Source of the DNA: Halapricum desulfuricans
Lineage (GTDB): Archaea; Halobacteriota; Halobacteria; Halobacteriales; Haloarculaceae
Length of the DNA stretch: 64,000 bases
Assembly (NCBI RefSeq): GCF_017094465.1
Contig: NZ_CP064791.1
Location: 1,798,001 to 1,862,000 of the forward strand
Reading direction: 5' to 3'
Shown: positions 35,995 through 44,048 of the stretch, one piece after another
How positions within the stretch are numbered: the first letter of the stretch is position 1
Layout of the letters: each line of letters opens with the position of its first letter
Notes under the pieces: generated by a model
The model's database searches: none
Told to the model about the DNA's origin: nothing
Seen by the model: only the letters and a program-made list of their open reading frames with translations
Translations under genes and position numbers: made by a program

Positions 35995-37732
35995 CTCGCT
36001 CACCCCCGTCAGCCGCGACGTCTGCACCGCCAGACTCACCCGGCTGATCGGCTCCCGTATCGAACGCCGCGAAGTCGACCGGCTCGCCGTCCGCGGGGTC
36101 GTTGTCGCGGTTCTGAGTCGTCGCGTGCAGCGCGTAGTTCAGCATCGCCTGTGAGAGCTGCTCGCCCCAGAGGGCGTGGCGCTGCCCCTTCCAGCGCTCC
36201 TGGAGGAGTTCGTCCCAGGCCTCGCGGGCGACTCCCTCGTCGAAGGTCTCCCCGTCGACGCGGGTGTCGTGGAGTTCGCTCGCCAGCCGATGGACGCACA
36301 TCCCACCCTGGCAGTTGCCCATCGAGGCGCGGGTCCGGATGCGGACAGCATTGAGGTCCGATCCGGACTGCCCGATGGCGTCCTGCACTTCCGCGCGCGT
36401 GACGCCCTCGCACTCGCAGATGACCGGGTTCGGGTCGTCAGTCTTGAGCACCTCGTCCGCGCGCGAGCCGAGTCGTTCGACGCTGCGACGGCCGATCGGC
36501 GATCGGAGCCCGAACTCCTCCATGTAATCGCGCAGGACCGAGAAGTCCTCGCTACCGGGCAGCGGTTCGTCGGCAGTTCGGCACTCGCGCTCGATACCGA
36601 ACTGCTCGCAGACGTGGTCGCTGATCTTCTCGGCCATCAGCCGGTAGGTCGTGAACTTCCCGCCGACGATGCTCGTCATACCCGGCAGGTCGTCGCGCTC
36701 CTCGTGATCCAGCAGGAAGAAGTCCCGCGTGATGTCGGTCGGGTCCTCGCTGCCGACGTCCGGCGGTTCGTACAGCGGACGCACGCCCCAAAAGGAGCGG
36801 ATCGTCCGCGCCTCATCGAGCATCGGCACGAGTTCCTTGAGCGTGTCGATCATCAGGTCGACTTCCCACTGTTCCTCGGGGTAGTCCTCGGGATCTTCGA
36901 CTTCCTCGTCGGTCGTCCCGAGGATCGCTGTCGTCTCGTGGGGAACGACGATATCGGCGTCGCCTTTCGGTCGACAGCGGTTGATGACCGTGTCGACCTG
37001 CCGGATGTTCATGATCGTCATCACGCCCTTCGACGGTCGGACCTCGATGTCGACGTCGGCCATGTCGCCGATCTGGCCCGCCCAGGCACCGCTGGCGTTG
37101 ACGACGTAGTCCGCACGGATCTCCTCGGTCCCCCCTTCAGTGCCGTGGACGCGGATTCCCGGGCCGGACTTGTGTTCGACCTCGACGCCGACGACCTCCC
37201 CGTCCTCGATCAGCAGGTCGGTCACCGGGGAGTGTGTCTCGATGCGCGCGCCGTGTTGCTCGGCGCTGGCGGCGTTCGCGACCACGAGTCGGAACGGGTC
37301 GATCGCGCCGTCGGGTACTGCGATCGCCTTGTCGATGTCCTTCGCGAGGTGGGGCTCGCGCTTGCGTGCTTCCTCGCCAGAGATTACTTCTGCCGGAATA
37401 TCGCACTCTCGGCACCCTTCAAGTTTCTTCTGGAAGTACTCCTCTGTGTCTTCCGGGCGCTTGACGAACATGCCGCCGGTCATCTCGACACAGTGGCTTG
37501 CGATGTCCCGGAGGACGCGATTCTCCTGGATACACTCCTTCGCGCTGGCCTGATCGGAGACGGCATAGCGGCCGCCGCTGTGGAGCAGGCCGTGCATCCG
37601 GCCGGTCGTCCCGTGAGTGAGGTTCCCCTGTTCGACGAGCGTCACGTCCAGATCACGCATCGCGAGGTCACGCGCGATGCCGATACCGGTCGAACCCCCG
37701 CCGATCACGAGAACGTGTGGTGTGGAAGCCAT
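35984..37732 (-). CDS. glpA: Anaerobic-type glycerol-3-phosphate dehydrogenase subunit A
   Basis: 582 residues; the catalytic FAD subunit oxidising sn-glycerol 3-phosphate to dihydroxyacetone phosphate. Starts [36 protein letters not shown]. The central DAO-fold motifs include [17 protein letters not shown] and [13 protein letters not shown]. The C-terminus carries a BFD-like [2Fe-2S] domain ([18 protein letters not shown], then GNCQGGMC), as in bacterial GlpA. TATA-like ACAATAAAG lies about 35-40 nt upstream. First gene of glpABC, divergent from glpK. Confidence 0.94.
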   Translation of the reverse strand: MASTPHVLVIGGGSTGIGIARDLAMRDLDVTLVEQGNLTHGTTGRMHGLLHSGGRYAVSDQASAKECIQENRVLRDIASHCVEMTGGMFVKRPEDTEEYFQKKLEGCRECDIPAEVISGEEARKREPHLAKDIDKAIAVPDGAIDPFRLVVANAASAEQHGARIETHSPVTDLLIEDGEVVGVEVEHKSGPGIRVHGTEGGTEEIRADYVVNASGAWAGQIGDMADVDIEVRPSKGVMTIMNIRQVDTVINRCRPKGDADIVVPHETTAILGTTDEEVEDPEDYPEEQWEVDLMIDTLKELVPMLDEARTIRSFWGVRPLYEPPDVGSEDPTDITRDFFLLDHEERDDLPGMTSIVGGKFTTYRLMAEKISDHVCEQFGIERECRTADEPLPGSEDFSVLRDYMEEFGLRSPIGRRSVERLGSRADEVLKTDDPNPVICECEGVTRAEVQDAIGQSGSDLNAVRIRTRASMGNCQGGMCVHRLASELHDTRVDGETFDEGVAREAWDELLQERWKGQRHALWGEQLSQAMLNYALHATTQNRDNDPADGEPVDFAAFDTGADQPGESGGADVAADGGERDGY

Positions 37733-37934
37733 CCGATAGAATGGAATCTGTCCCGAACGTACTTTATTGTTACCACTGTCCCCGAATTGCCCGTAAAGAA
37801 CCGTCACTACGGATTGAGGTGGATATGTGTGAAGTAATATTTCATCGAAACGCGGCCACATGGCGGAATATTGGCGGATTTGTCAATGAGCTTGCGGCAG
37901 TTTTATAACGATTCACTGTGAGTTTTACTACCAA

Positions 37935-37962
37935 CACGGCACTACTCGTAAAGTGTGCCGTG
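37935..37962 (+). promoter_or_regulatory. Perfect inverted repeat in the glpK leader
   Basis: CACGGCAC (37935-37942) and GTGCCGTG (37955-37962), exact 8-bp complements 20 bp apart centre to centre. The TATA-like TTTTATAACG at 37901-37910 would start transcription near 37932, so the repeat covers about +3 to +30 of the glpK mRNA, 18 nt before the ATG. It could be an operator for a dimeric repressor (two helical turns) or an RNA stem-loop in a rare 5' leader of about 49 nt. Confidence 0.55.
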
Positions 37963-37980
37963 GGCACAAAATCACTAGCC

Positions 37981-39513
37981 ATGTCAGACACATACGTCGG
38001 TGCGATCGATCAGGGGACGACCGGCACTCGCTTCATGGTCTTCGACCATGACGGGACGGTCGTCGCGAACGCGTACGAAAAGCACGAACAGATCTATCCG
38101 GAGCCGGGTTGGGTCGAGCACGACGCGATGGAGATCTGGGAAAACACCAAAGATGTCGTGATCAAGGCCCTCGGAAAGGCAGGTGTCGAGGCGAGCCAGC
38201 TCGACGCGATCGGGATCACCAACCAGCGTGAGACGACGATCGTGTGGGACGCCGAGACCGGCAAGCCGGTCCACAACGCGATCGTCTGGCAGGACCGCCG
38301 GACGACCGACCGCGTCGAGGAACTCCAAGAAGAGGACAAAGTCGAGTGGATCCGCGAGAAGACCGGCCTGGAGGCCGACGCGTACTTCTCGGCGACGAAA
38401 GTCGAGTGGCTGCTCTCGGAAGGCGATCCGGTCAAGATGCAGCGCGCGCGACCGCAGGATCTCCAGGAGCGAGCCCAGGACGGCGAGCTCATGATGGGGA
38501 CCATCGACGCGTGGCTCACCTACAACCTGACCGGCAACAACATCACGGACGTGTCCAACGCGTCCCGGACCATGTTGTACAACATCAACGACATGGAATG
38601 GGACGACGAGCTCCTCGAGGAATTCGGCGTCCCCGAGAGTATGCTGCCGGAGGTCCGACCGTCCAGTGACGAGGATTACTACGGCTACACCGACCCCGAC
38701 GGGTTCCTCGAAGCGGAAGTGCCGGTCGCGGGTGCGCTCGGTGACCAGCAGGCCGCGCTGTTCGGCCAGACTTGCTTCGACGCCGGTGACGCGAAGAACA
38801 CCTACGGGACGGGCTCGTTCTTCCTGATGAACACGGGCAACGAGGCCGTATCGAGCGAACACGGGCTGCTGACGACCGTCGGCTTCCAGCGTTCGGGCGA
38901 GCCGGTCCAGTACGCGCTGGAGGGGTCGATCTTCATCACCGGTGCCGCGATCGAGTGGCTCGAGGACGTCGAACTCATCGACGATCCCACGGAGACGGCC
39001 GAGCTCGCGCGCTCGATTGATTCAACCGACGGCGTGTACATGGTGCCCGCGTTCACCGGGCTCGGGGCGCCACACTGGGACGGGCGCGCACGCGGGACGA
39101 TCGTCGGGATGACTCGTGGCACCCGCCGCGAGCACATCGTGCGGGCGACGCTAGAGTCGATCGCCTACCAGACCCGCGACGTCGCGGAAGCGATGCAAGA
39201 CGATTCCGGCGTCGAGCTGACCAGTCTCAAGGTCGACGGCGGGGCAGTCAAGAACAACTTCCTCGTCCAGTTGCAATCCGACATCATCCAGACCGATATC
39301 GCTCGTCCGCAGGTCGACGAGACGACAGCGCTGGGCGCGGCCTACGCGGCCGGGCTCGCGGTCGGCTACTGGGAGACGCTGGACGAGCTCCGGGACAACT
39401 GGCAGGTCGACCGCGAGTTCAGTCCGGAGATGGACCCGAACAAGGCAGACAAACTGCACGACCGCTGGGAAGACGCAGTCGATCGATCGCTCGACTGGGC
39501 ACGGGAGGAATAA
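37981..39513 (+). CDS. glpK: Glycerol kinase
   Basis: 510 residues; phosphorylates glycerol with ATP to sn-glycerol 3-phosphate. Sugar-kinase (FGGY) signatures: YVGAIDQGTTGTRFMVFDHDG at the start, FATHPGHGS-equivalent region NASRTMLYNINDMEWD, PVAGALGDQQAALFGQ and the C-terminal LKVDGGAVKNNFLVQLQSDI. ATG at 37981; the frame also runs in from a GTG at 37918, but that is only 13 nt after the TATA box. Followed 3 bp later by the GlpX-like gene. Confidence 0.97.
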   Translation: MSDTYVGAIDQGTTGTRFMVFDHDGTVVANAYEKHEQIYPEPGWVEHDAMEIWENTKDVVIKALGKAGVEASQLDAIGITNQRETTIVWDAETGKPVHNAIVWQDRRTTDRVEELQEEDKVEWIREKTGLEADAYFSATKVEWLLSEGDPVKMQRARPQDLQERAQDGELMMGTIDAWLTYNLTGNNITDVSNASRTMLYNINDMEWDDELLEEFGVPESMLPEVRPSSDEDYYGYTDPDGFLEAEVPVAGALGDQQAALFGQTCFDAGDAKNTYGTGSFFLMNTGNEAVSSEHGLLTTVGFQRSGEPVQYALEGSIFITGAAIEWLEDVELIDDPTETAELARSIDSTDGVYMVPAFTGLGAPHWDGRARGTIVGMTRGTRREHIVRATLESIAYQTRDVAEAMQDDSGVELTSLKVDGGAVKNNFLVQLQSDIIQTDIARPQVDETTALGAAYAAGLAVGYWETLDELRDNWQVDREFSPEMDPNKADKLHDRWEDAVDRSLDWAREE

Positions 39514-39516
39514 ACG

Positions 39517-40707
39517 ATGCCGGCAGAACTACTCGACCCGGCACTCGCCGCGGCCGATCAGGCTGACGTGGTACTGGAGACCTCACACTCCTGGGGGGAC
39601 GTCGATGCTATCACGAACGTCCTCATAGATAACTGGTACATCCTGGTCGGTGCGGCAGCCGGCGGTGCGTTCGGTGCTGCGCTCGGCGCGCTACCCGCCT
39701 TCGTCTTCACTGGATTCCTCGTCCTCGCCGGTGTCGCCGGTGGCGGTCCGGGGGTCGCTATCGGGTTCGGCCCGGTCTTCGGCCCGCACATTTCATTCGC
39801 CGGTGGTGCGGCAGCGGCCGCCTACGCCGCGAAGAACGGACTGATGGAATCCGGAATGGATTACCACAACGGGAAGGACATTACCTTCGCACTCGGAAGT
39901 CGGCCCGATATTCTGGCAGTCGGTGCAGCGTTCGGTGTTTTCGGTATCGTGCTGGAGGAGCTCCTCCGACAGGCCGCGATCCCGACTGACCCGATCGCCT
40001 TCACCGTCGTCGCCAGCGCGTTCGTCCACCGAGCGGTCTTCGGCTACTCGGTCCTCGGTACCGTTAGCGACAAGGCCAGCGGACGCTTCGACATGGGTCC
40101 GTTCGAGCGCGAAGAGATGGGGAACAACCACAACTTCGGCGACGGTGAGAAGGACAACTCGGATATGCTCGCCGTGGAGCCGTGGCTGCCGAACATGTAC
40201 AAGTGGTCCCACGTCGCCTCGATCGGACTGGTCGCCGGTGCCGTTGCCGGGTACATCGGTCTCCAGGTAGCAGCAGGTGGCCTGGCCAATCTCATGGTGG
40301 TCCCAGAGGGGACGAACCTCGCCAACGCACCTGCAGCCCCAGCAGTCTTCTTCGGGTTCGGTATCAGCGCGGCGTCGCTGATCTTCCTGAATCTGGGTGT
40401 CGCTCGGATCCCGGTCACTCACCACATGACGCTACCCGGTGCGACCGCGTTCTTCGCGGTCACCCAGACCGCAGGTAACGACGCGATCCTCGCCGGTGTG
40501 GATCCGATCGTGGGCTTGGTCATCGCCGCTCTCTTCGGCATGATCGGCGCACTCGTCGGTGAAGCTGGCCAGCGTATCTTCTACGCGCACGGTGGTACCC
40601 ACGTGGACCCGCCCGCCTTCGCCATCTTCGTCACGATTTCGCTGATCTGGGTCCTAGCGATGGCAGGCGTCTTCGAGACCGCCGTGTGGGTCCCCGGCGG
40701 ACTGTAA
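39517..40707 (+). CDS. Putative glycerol-uptake membrane protein (GlpX-like)
   Basis: 396 residues with about nine hydrophobic segments, many rich in Gly and Ala (YILVGAAAGGAFGAALGALPAFVF, AVGAAFGVFGIVLEELL, GLVIAALFGMIGALVGEAG). It starts 3 bp after the glpK stop, so it is surely cotranscribed with it. In Haloferax the gene after glpK encodes a membrane protein proposed as a glycerol facilitator and called glpX; this looks like that family. It is unrelated to the bacterial GlpX fructose bisphosphatase. A soluble loop with GNNHNFGDGEKDNSDMLAVEPW is conserved-looking. Transport has not been shown from this sequence. Confidence 0.7.
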   Translation: MPAELLDPALAAADQADVVLETSHSWGDVDAITNVLIDNWYILVGAAAGGAFGAALGALPAFVFTGFLVLAGVAGGGPGVAIGFGPVFGPHISFAGGAAAAAYAAKNGLMESGMDYHNGKDITFALGSRPDILAVGAAFGVFGIVLEELLRQAAIPTDPIAFTVVASAFVHRAVFGYSVLGTVSDKASGRFDMGPFEREEMGNNHNFGDGEKDNSDMLAVEPWLPNMYKWSHVASIGLVAGAVAGYIGLQVAAGGLANLMVVPEGTNLANAPAAPAVFFGFGISAASLIFLNLGVARIPVTHHMTLPGATAFFAVTQTAGNDAILAGVDPIVGLVIAALFGMIGALVGEAGQRIFYAHGGTHVDPPAFAIFVTISLIWVLAMAGVFETAVWVPGGL

Positions 40708-40770
40708 TCGCTCACGAACTGCTTTTTCGGTCATTTTTTTAGCGCGTGTCCAAACGAAGAGGGAGTCGTA

Positions 40771-41169
40771 TCACACAGATGGAAGTACCTCTCGTAGCAA
40801 CAGCACCGACACGACACCACCGGCGGCGCCGCCGGCGAACGCCACGGCCGGCGTCTCGACGGCTATGATAGCGAGCGCCAGGAACGAACCGACGATCAGG
40901 CCGACGCCGACTGCACCGTGATGGTAGTTGCCCGTACCGGCGTGTGACTGGCTTGGAGACTGATCCAGCCCGTATCCAGAGATGCTGGCGAAGTACGGGA
41001 TCGAAATCCGGACACCGATCGCAGCGAACGCCGCAATTGCGGCGTTGAGTGTGGCGTTGTTCGTAAACAGCGTCGCGAATCCGTACATCCCCATCGCGAA
41101 AAACAACGCGACGATTTTGCTCCACCGGTCGGCCTTCAACAACGCCTCGTCTACCTGCTGTTCTGCCAT
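40771..41169 (-). CDS. Hypothetical membrane protein
   Basis: 132 residues starting MAEQQVDEALLKADRWSKIVALFFAMGMYGF. Four hydrophobic stretches: VALFFAMGMYGFATLF, AAIAAFAAIGVRISIPYF, GAVGVGLIVGSFLALAIIAV and AFAGGAAGGVVSVLLL. No family recognised. The frame runs to 41301, but CAATTAAGCGG about 25-30 nt before the ATG at 41169 suggests a leaderless mRNA from that start. It converges with the glpK operon, leaving 63 bp. Confidence 0.65.
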   Translation of the reverse strand: MAEQQVDEALLKADRWSKIVALFFAMGMYGFATLFTNNATLNAAIAAFAAIGVRISIPYFASISGYGLDQSPSQSHAGTGNYHHGAVGVGLIVGSFLALAIIAVETPAVAFAGGAAGGVVSVLLLREVLPSV

Positions 41170-41381
41170 ACGTCCCCAATGTCGGCCCATCCGCTTAATT
41201 GTTTGAGGCCGCAATCGGGCTGACACAGTCGAAACGATCACTTCATCCCTCAACCAGGGGCCTCGCGTAAAGAGATGGCAGACGCACGAACCACGCGACA
41301 AGCCCGTTTACTTGCACGATAGGAGGGTTCGACGACGCGGGAGTTCGGTCGAAGCAAACACCTATACCGGACCGCACAGTC

Positions 41382-41597
41382 ATGTCGACTATGTCGGATC
41401 AGTTACTGCTCGAACCCGACGACCGCCGCCGCTTCGCTGCGGTCGTGGGGGCTATAACCGTCGTCACTGCCGTCCTGATCGAAGCAACGATCGGCGTCCG
41501 AGTCGCGGCCGCGCTGATCGTCGGACTGTTCAGCGGGCTCGTGTTCTTGCTGACGGCTGCGCTCCTCAAGCGGTTCGCGCCCGAATACTACCGGTGA
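41382..41597 (+). CDS. Small membrane protein, hypothetical
   Basis: 71 residues, MSTMSDQLLLEPDDRRRF followed by two hydrophobic segments (AAVVGAITVVTAVLIEATIGV and AALIVGLFSGLVFLLTAALL) and the basic end KRFAPEYYR. Both ends should face the cytoplasm. An ATG four codons in (41391) is an alternative. The TATA-like CCTATACC is about 22 nt before the start. No family recognised; size and layout are typical of haloarchaeal small membrane proteins. Confidence 0.6.
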   Translation: MSTMSDQLLLEPDDRRRFAAVVGAITVVTAVLIEATIGVRVAAALIVGLFSGLVFLLTAALLKRFAPEYYR

Positions 41598-41711
41598 ACT
41601 GTCGGTCGATAACGCCGGTCAGATATAATAATCGGTTTGAAATGTTGATATCGAATCAAATCATTTTTTATTCCCGCCGGGCCAGTGGTAGTTATACAAT
41701 AACGATTAACG

Positions 41712-42887
41712 ATGGATCTTGCACAGCGGATCAGACGGCGGCGACGGCGAGGCGCCGACCGGCCAATCGTCCTCGACTACGAGCCGTTGAACCCGGTCGC
41801 GCACGTCCAGGAGCCGGTCGGCCGCGGACCCGTCCTCGAGCGAGTGCTCGATCATCTGGATCCCGTGTTCGAGGGGACGCTACCCCCGGACGTGTACGTC
41901 TGGGGACCCTCGGGGAGCGGAAAGTCAGCGATCGTCACCGCGCTGTTCGACCGACTACAGTCGATGACAGTCCAGCCACATGCGGTCATTCATACGTCCA
42001 CGCGCGCCCAAACAGTCGAGCTTCCGACGTTCGTGTACGTCGACGCGCGGGTCGCCAACAGTGAGTTCCAGCTGTATCATCGTGTGCTGGAAGCGGTTAG
42101 CTCGGACGACGTCCCACAGCAAGGAGTGAGTACAGCCGAGCTCCGGTCGCGACTTCAGGACACGGTCGGCGGGAGTTCCGGGGTCGTCCTGGCTGTCGAC
42201 CACGTTGACGAGCCCGAGTCGCTCACGACGGAGCAACTCACCGAGTGGTTCGAACCGTTCGGACACACCGTCTCACTCTTGCTCGTCGGACGAACCCCTG
42301 GTGAGGACGTTCACGGGGAGTGGCCAGATGAGGAGATCGAGATTCCCGGCTACGGACAACAGGTATTGATCGACGTGCTGATGACACGAGGGTCCGACGG
42401 TCTCGCTCGCGACGCGCTACAGCACTCCCAGGCGAGGAAAATTGCATCCTGGGCCGGCGGGGACGCACACGACGCGCTGGCGGCACTGTTCGGAGCTGCA
42501 GACCGGGCTGATGCCGCCGGCGTCGAGCGGATCCGCGACGAGGACGTCGAGACGGGGATCGACGCCGTGCCATCCCCGTGTGTCCCGCTCGGGGTCGTCC
42601 TGTCGCTTCGGGCGAATCGCCAGCGCGTACTCCGGGAGTTGCTCGATCTCGATTCCGACGAGCGCGCCTCGGTCACCACGACGACAAAAGCGATAGCCGG
42701 GATCGACAACATCGACCTCTCCCCAGGAACGGTCAAGCGATTCCTCTACGAGTTGGCGGAACGCGGCGTCGTCGAGCGCGTCTCGGCGTCACAGGCCGAC
42801 GGCCACGGGCGGCCACCGAGCAGAGTCGAACCCAGGTTTCCGACGCTCGTGTTCAGACGACTCTACGACCTGCACCGACACGAGTAA
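41712..42887 (+). CDS. Orc1/Cdc6-family AAA+ ATPase
   Basis: 391 residues. N-terminal basic patch (RIRRRRRRGADRP), then an AAA+ module with Walker A GPSGSGKSA near residue 71, Walker B VVLAVDHVD near residue 160, and a C-terminal winged helix (TTTTKAIAGIDNIDLSPGTVKRFLYELAERGVVERV). That is the layout of archaeal origin-recognition proteins. Haloarchaea carry many paralogues, only some of which serve an origin. The 114-bp A+T-rich upstream region shows no clear origin recognition box, so an origin role is uncertain. Its stop abuts the ROK kinase stop. Confidence 0.82.
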   Translation: MDLAQRIRRRRRRGADRPIVLDYEPLNPVAHVQEPVGRGPVLERVLDHLDPVFEGTLPPDVYVWGPSGSGKSAIVTALFDRLQSMTVQPHAVIHTSTRAQTVELPTFVYVDARVANSEFQLYHRVLEAVSSDDVPQQGVSTAELRSRLQDTVGGSSGVVLAVDHVDEPESLTTEQLTEWFEPFGHTVSLLLVGRTPGEDVHGEWPDEEIEIPGYGQQVLIDVLMTRGSDGLARDALQHSQARKIASWAGGDAHDALAALFGAADRADAAGVERIRDEDVETGIDAVPSPCVPLGVVLSLRANRQRVLRELLDLDSDERASVTTTTKAIAGIDNIDLSPGTVKRFLYELAERGVVERVSASQADGHGRPPSRVEPRFPTLVFRRLYDLHRHE

Positions 42888-43862
42888 TTACTCCGGCACG
42901 CGGCTACGGTCGCCAGTCCCTCGCGTGAGACCGCTCGCGAGTGCGCCCTTCAACACGACGTCATCGCCCAGCGTCGTCAGCTTGATATCGGGCATGTTGA
43001 CGAAGACGTGATCTTCGAGTCGCTCTCGGACCGGGTCGAGTACGAGTTCTTCGTTGTTGAGCGCGACGCTGCCACCGACGTAGATGACCAGCGGCGCATA
43101 GGAGTGGATGAGGTTGGCGAACCCCTGGACGTTCCAGTCGTTGACGCGCTCGATGACGTAGTCGGCAAACTCGTCGTCGCCCGCGTTGGCATACACGTCG
43201 ATCGCCGAGAAGTCATCGCTCAGCACGTCCATATCGGTTTCCCAGTCCTCGGTCTCATAGAGGTGTTTCGCGTATCGAGGGATGTTCTGACCCGAAGCGT
43301 AGGCCTCCCAGTGACCGGGTTTTCCACAGCCACACTGCATGGCTCCGTCCGGGTCGAGCGTGATGTGCCCGACTTCGCCGGCGTTGCCGTCCCAGCCGCT
43401 GAGCACGTTCCCGTCGACACACACGCCGGCACCGATACCCGTCGAGATGGTGAGGTAGACCATGCTCGTGGGGTTCCGTTCACTGTAGAAGCGTTCGCCG
43501 ATCACACCGGCGACCGTGTCGTTGTGAAGGTGGACGTTGTCGGTTTCGACAAGATTCCGGATCGGCCCGACCAACGGAATCCGGTCGATGCTATCGGGCA
43601 AGTTCGAGGGGTTTTCGACGGCGCCGTCGGTCAGATCCAGCGGGCCGATCGAGCCGATTCCCACGCCCTGCAGTGCTGTCGGATCGACATCCGCGTTCGC
43701 GCACGCGCTGCGAAGGGTTTCGAGGACCGCCTCGGTGACTGCAATCCCGGTTGGCCCCTCCGGCGTCCGCTGTTTGTGAGAACCTAGTTCCGCGCCAGTC
43801 TCGTCGCCGACGATGGCGCGCACGTGCGTCGCGCCCAGGTCGACCCCTGCGTATGTGGCCAT
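42888..43862 (-). CDS. ROK-family sugar kinase (glucokinase-like)
   Basis: 324 residues; ATP-dependent phosphorylation of glucose or a similar sugar. Phosphate loop YAGVDLGATHVRAIVGDETG at the start, ROK motif LTISTGIGAGVCVDGNVLSGWDGNAGEVGHITLDPDG, and the metal-binding motif CGCGKPGHWEAYASG, in which the usual third Cys is His. Start MATYAGVDLG at 43862; nine more residues are possible. It lies next to pyruvate kinase in the same direction, but 186 bp separate them. Confidence 0.9.
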   Translation of the reverse strand: MATYAGVDLGATHVRAIVGDETGAELGSHKQRTPEGPTGIAVTEAVLETLRSACANADVDPTALQGVGIGSIGPLDLTDGAVENPSNLPDSIDRIPLVGPIRNLVETDNVHLHNDTVAGVIGERFYSERNPTSMVYLTISTGIGAGVCVDGNVLSGWDGNAGEVGHITLDPDGAMQCGCGKPGHWEAYASGQNIPRYAKHLYETEDWETDMDVLSDDFSAIDVYANAGDDEFADYVIERVNDWNVQGFANLIHSYAPLVIYVGGSVALNNEELVLDPVRERLEDHVFVNMPDIKLTTLGDDVVLKGALASGLTRGTGDRSRVPE

Positions 43863-43998
43863 ACTATCGGCGTATCGTCCTTGCCACACTTAACTGCATA
43901 TATTTACTCGCGCCGATGTGTGATTTTGATCTGACATTTCAGGACCGACACAACGCCATCAGAGCGGATGCACTCGAAGAAAAAGCGACTTTCGACCC

Positions 43999-44034
43999 GA
44001 TACGTGAACGCAGCGAGCGACTGATACGTGAACG
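43999..44034. repeat. Short tandem direct repeat between ROK kinase and pyk
   Basis: GATACGTGAACG occurs at 43999-44010 and 44023-44034, 24 bp apart, with AGCGAGC and AGCTGGCGAGC continuing each copy imperfectly. The second copy ends 14 bp before the pyk stop codon. Function unknown. Confidence 0.5.
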
Positions 44035-44048
44035 AAGCTGGCGAGCTG

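Noticed and set aside
36176-37837. 553-codon rightward ORF antisense to glpA
   Set aside because: Antisense shadow of glpA; no recognisable motifs.
37918-37980. GTG-initiated extension of glpK by 21 residues
   Set aside because: The GTG is only about 13 nt from the TATA box, and the extension would cover the inverted repeat; the kinase family starts at the ATG at 37981.
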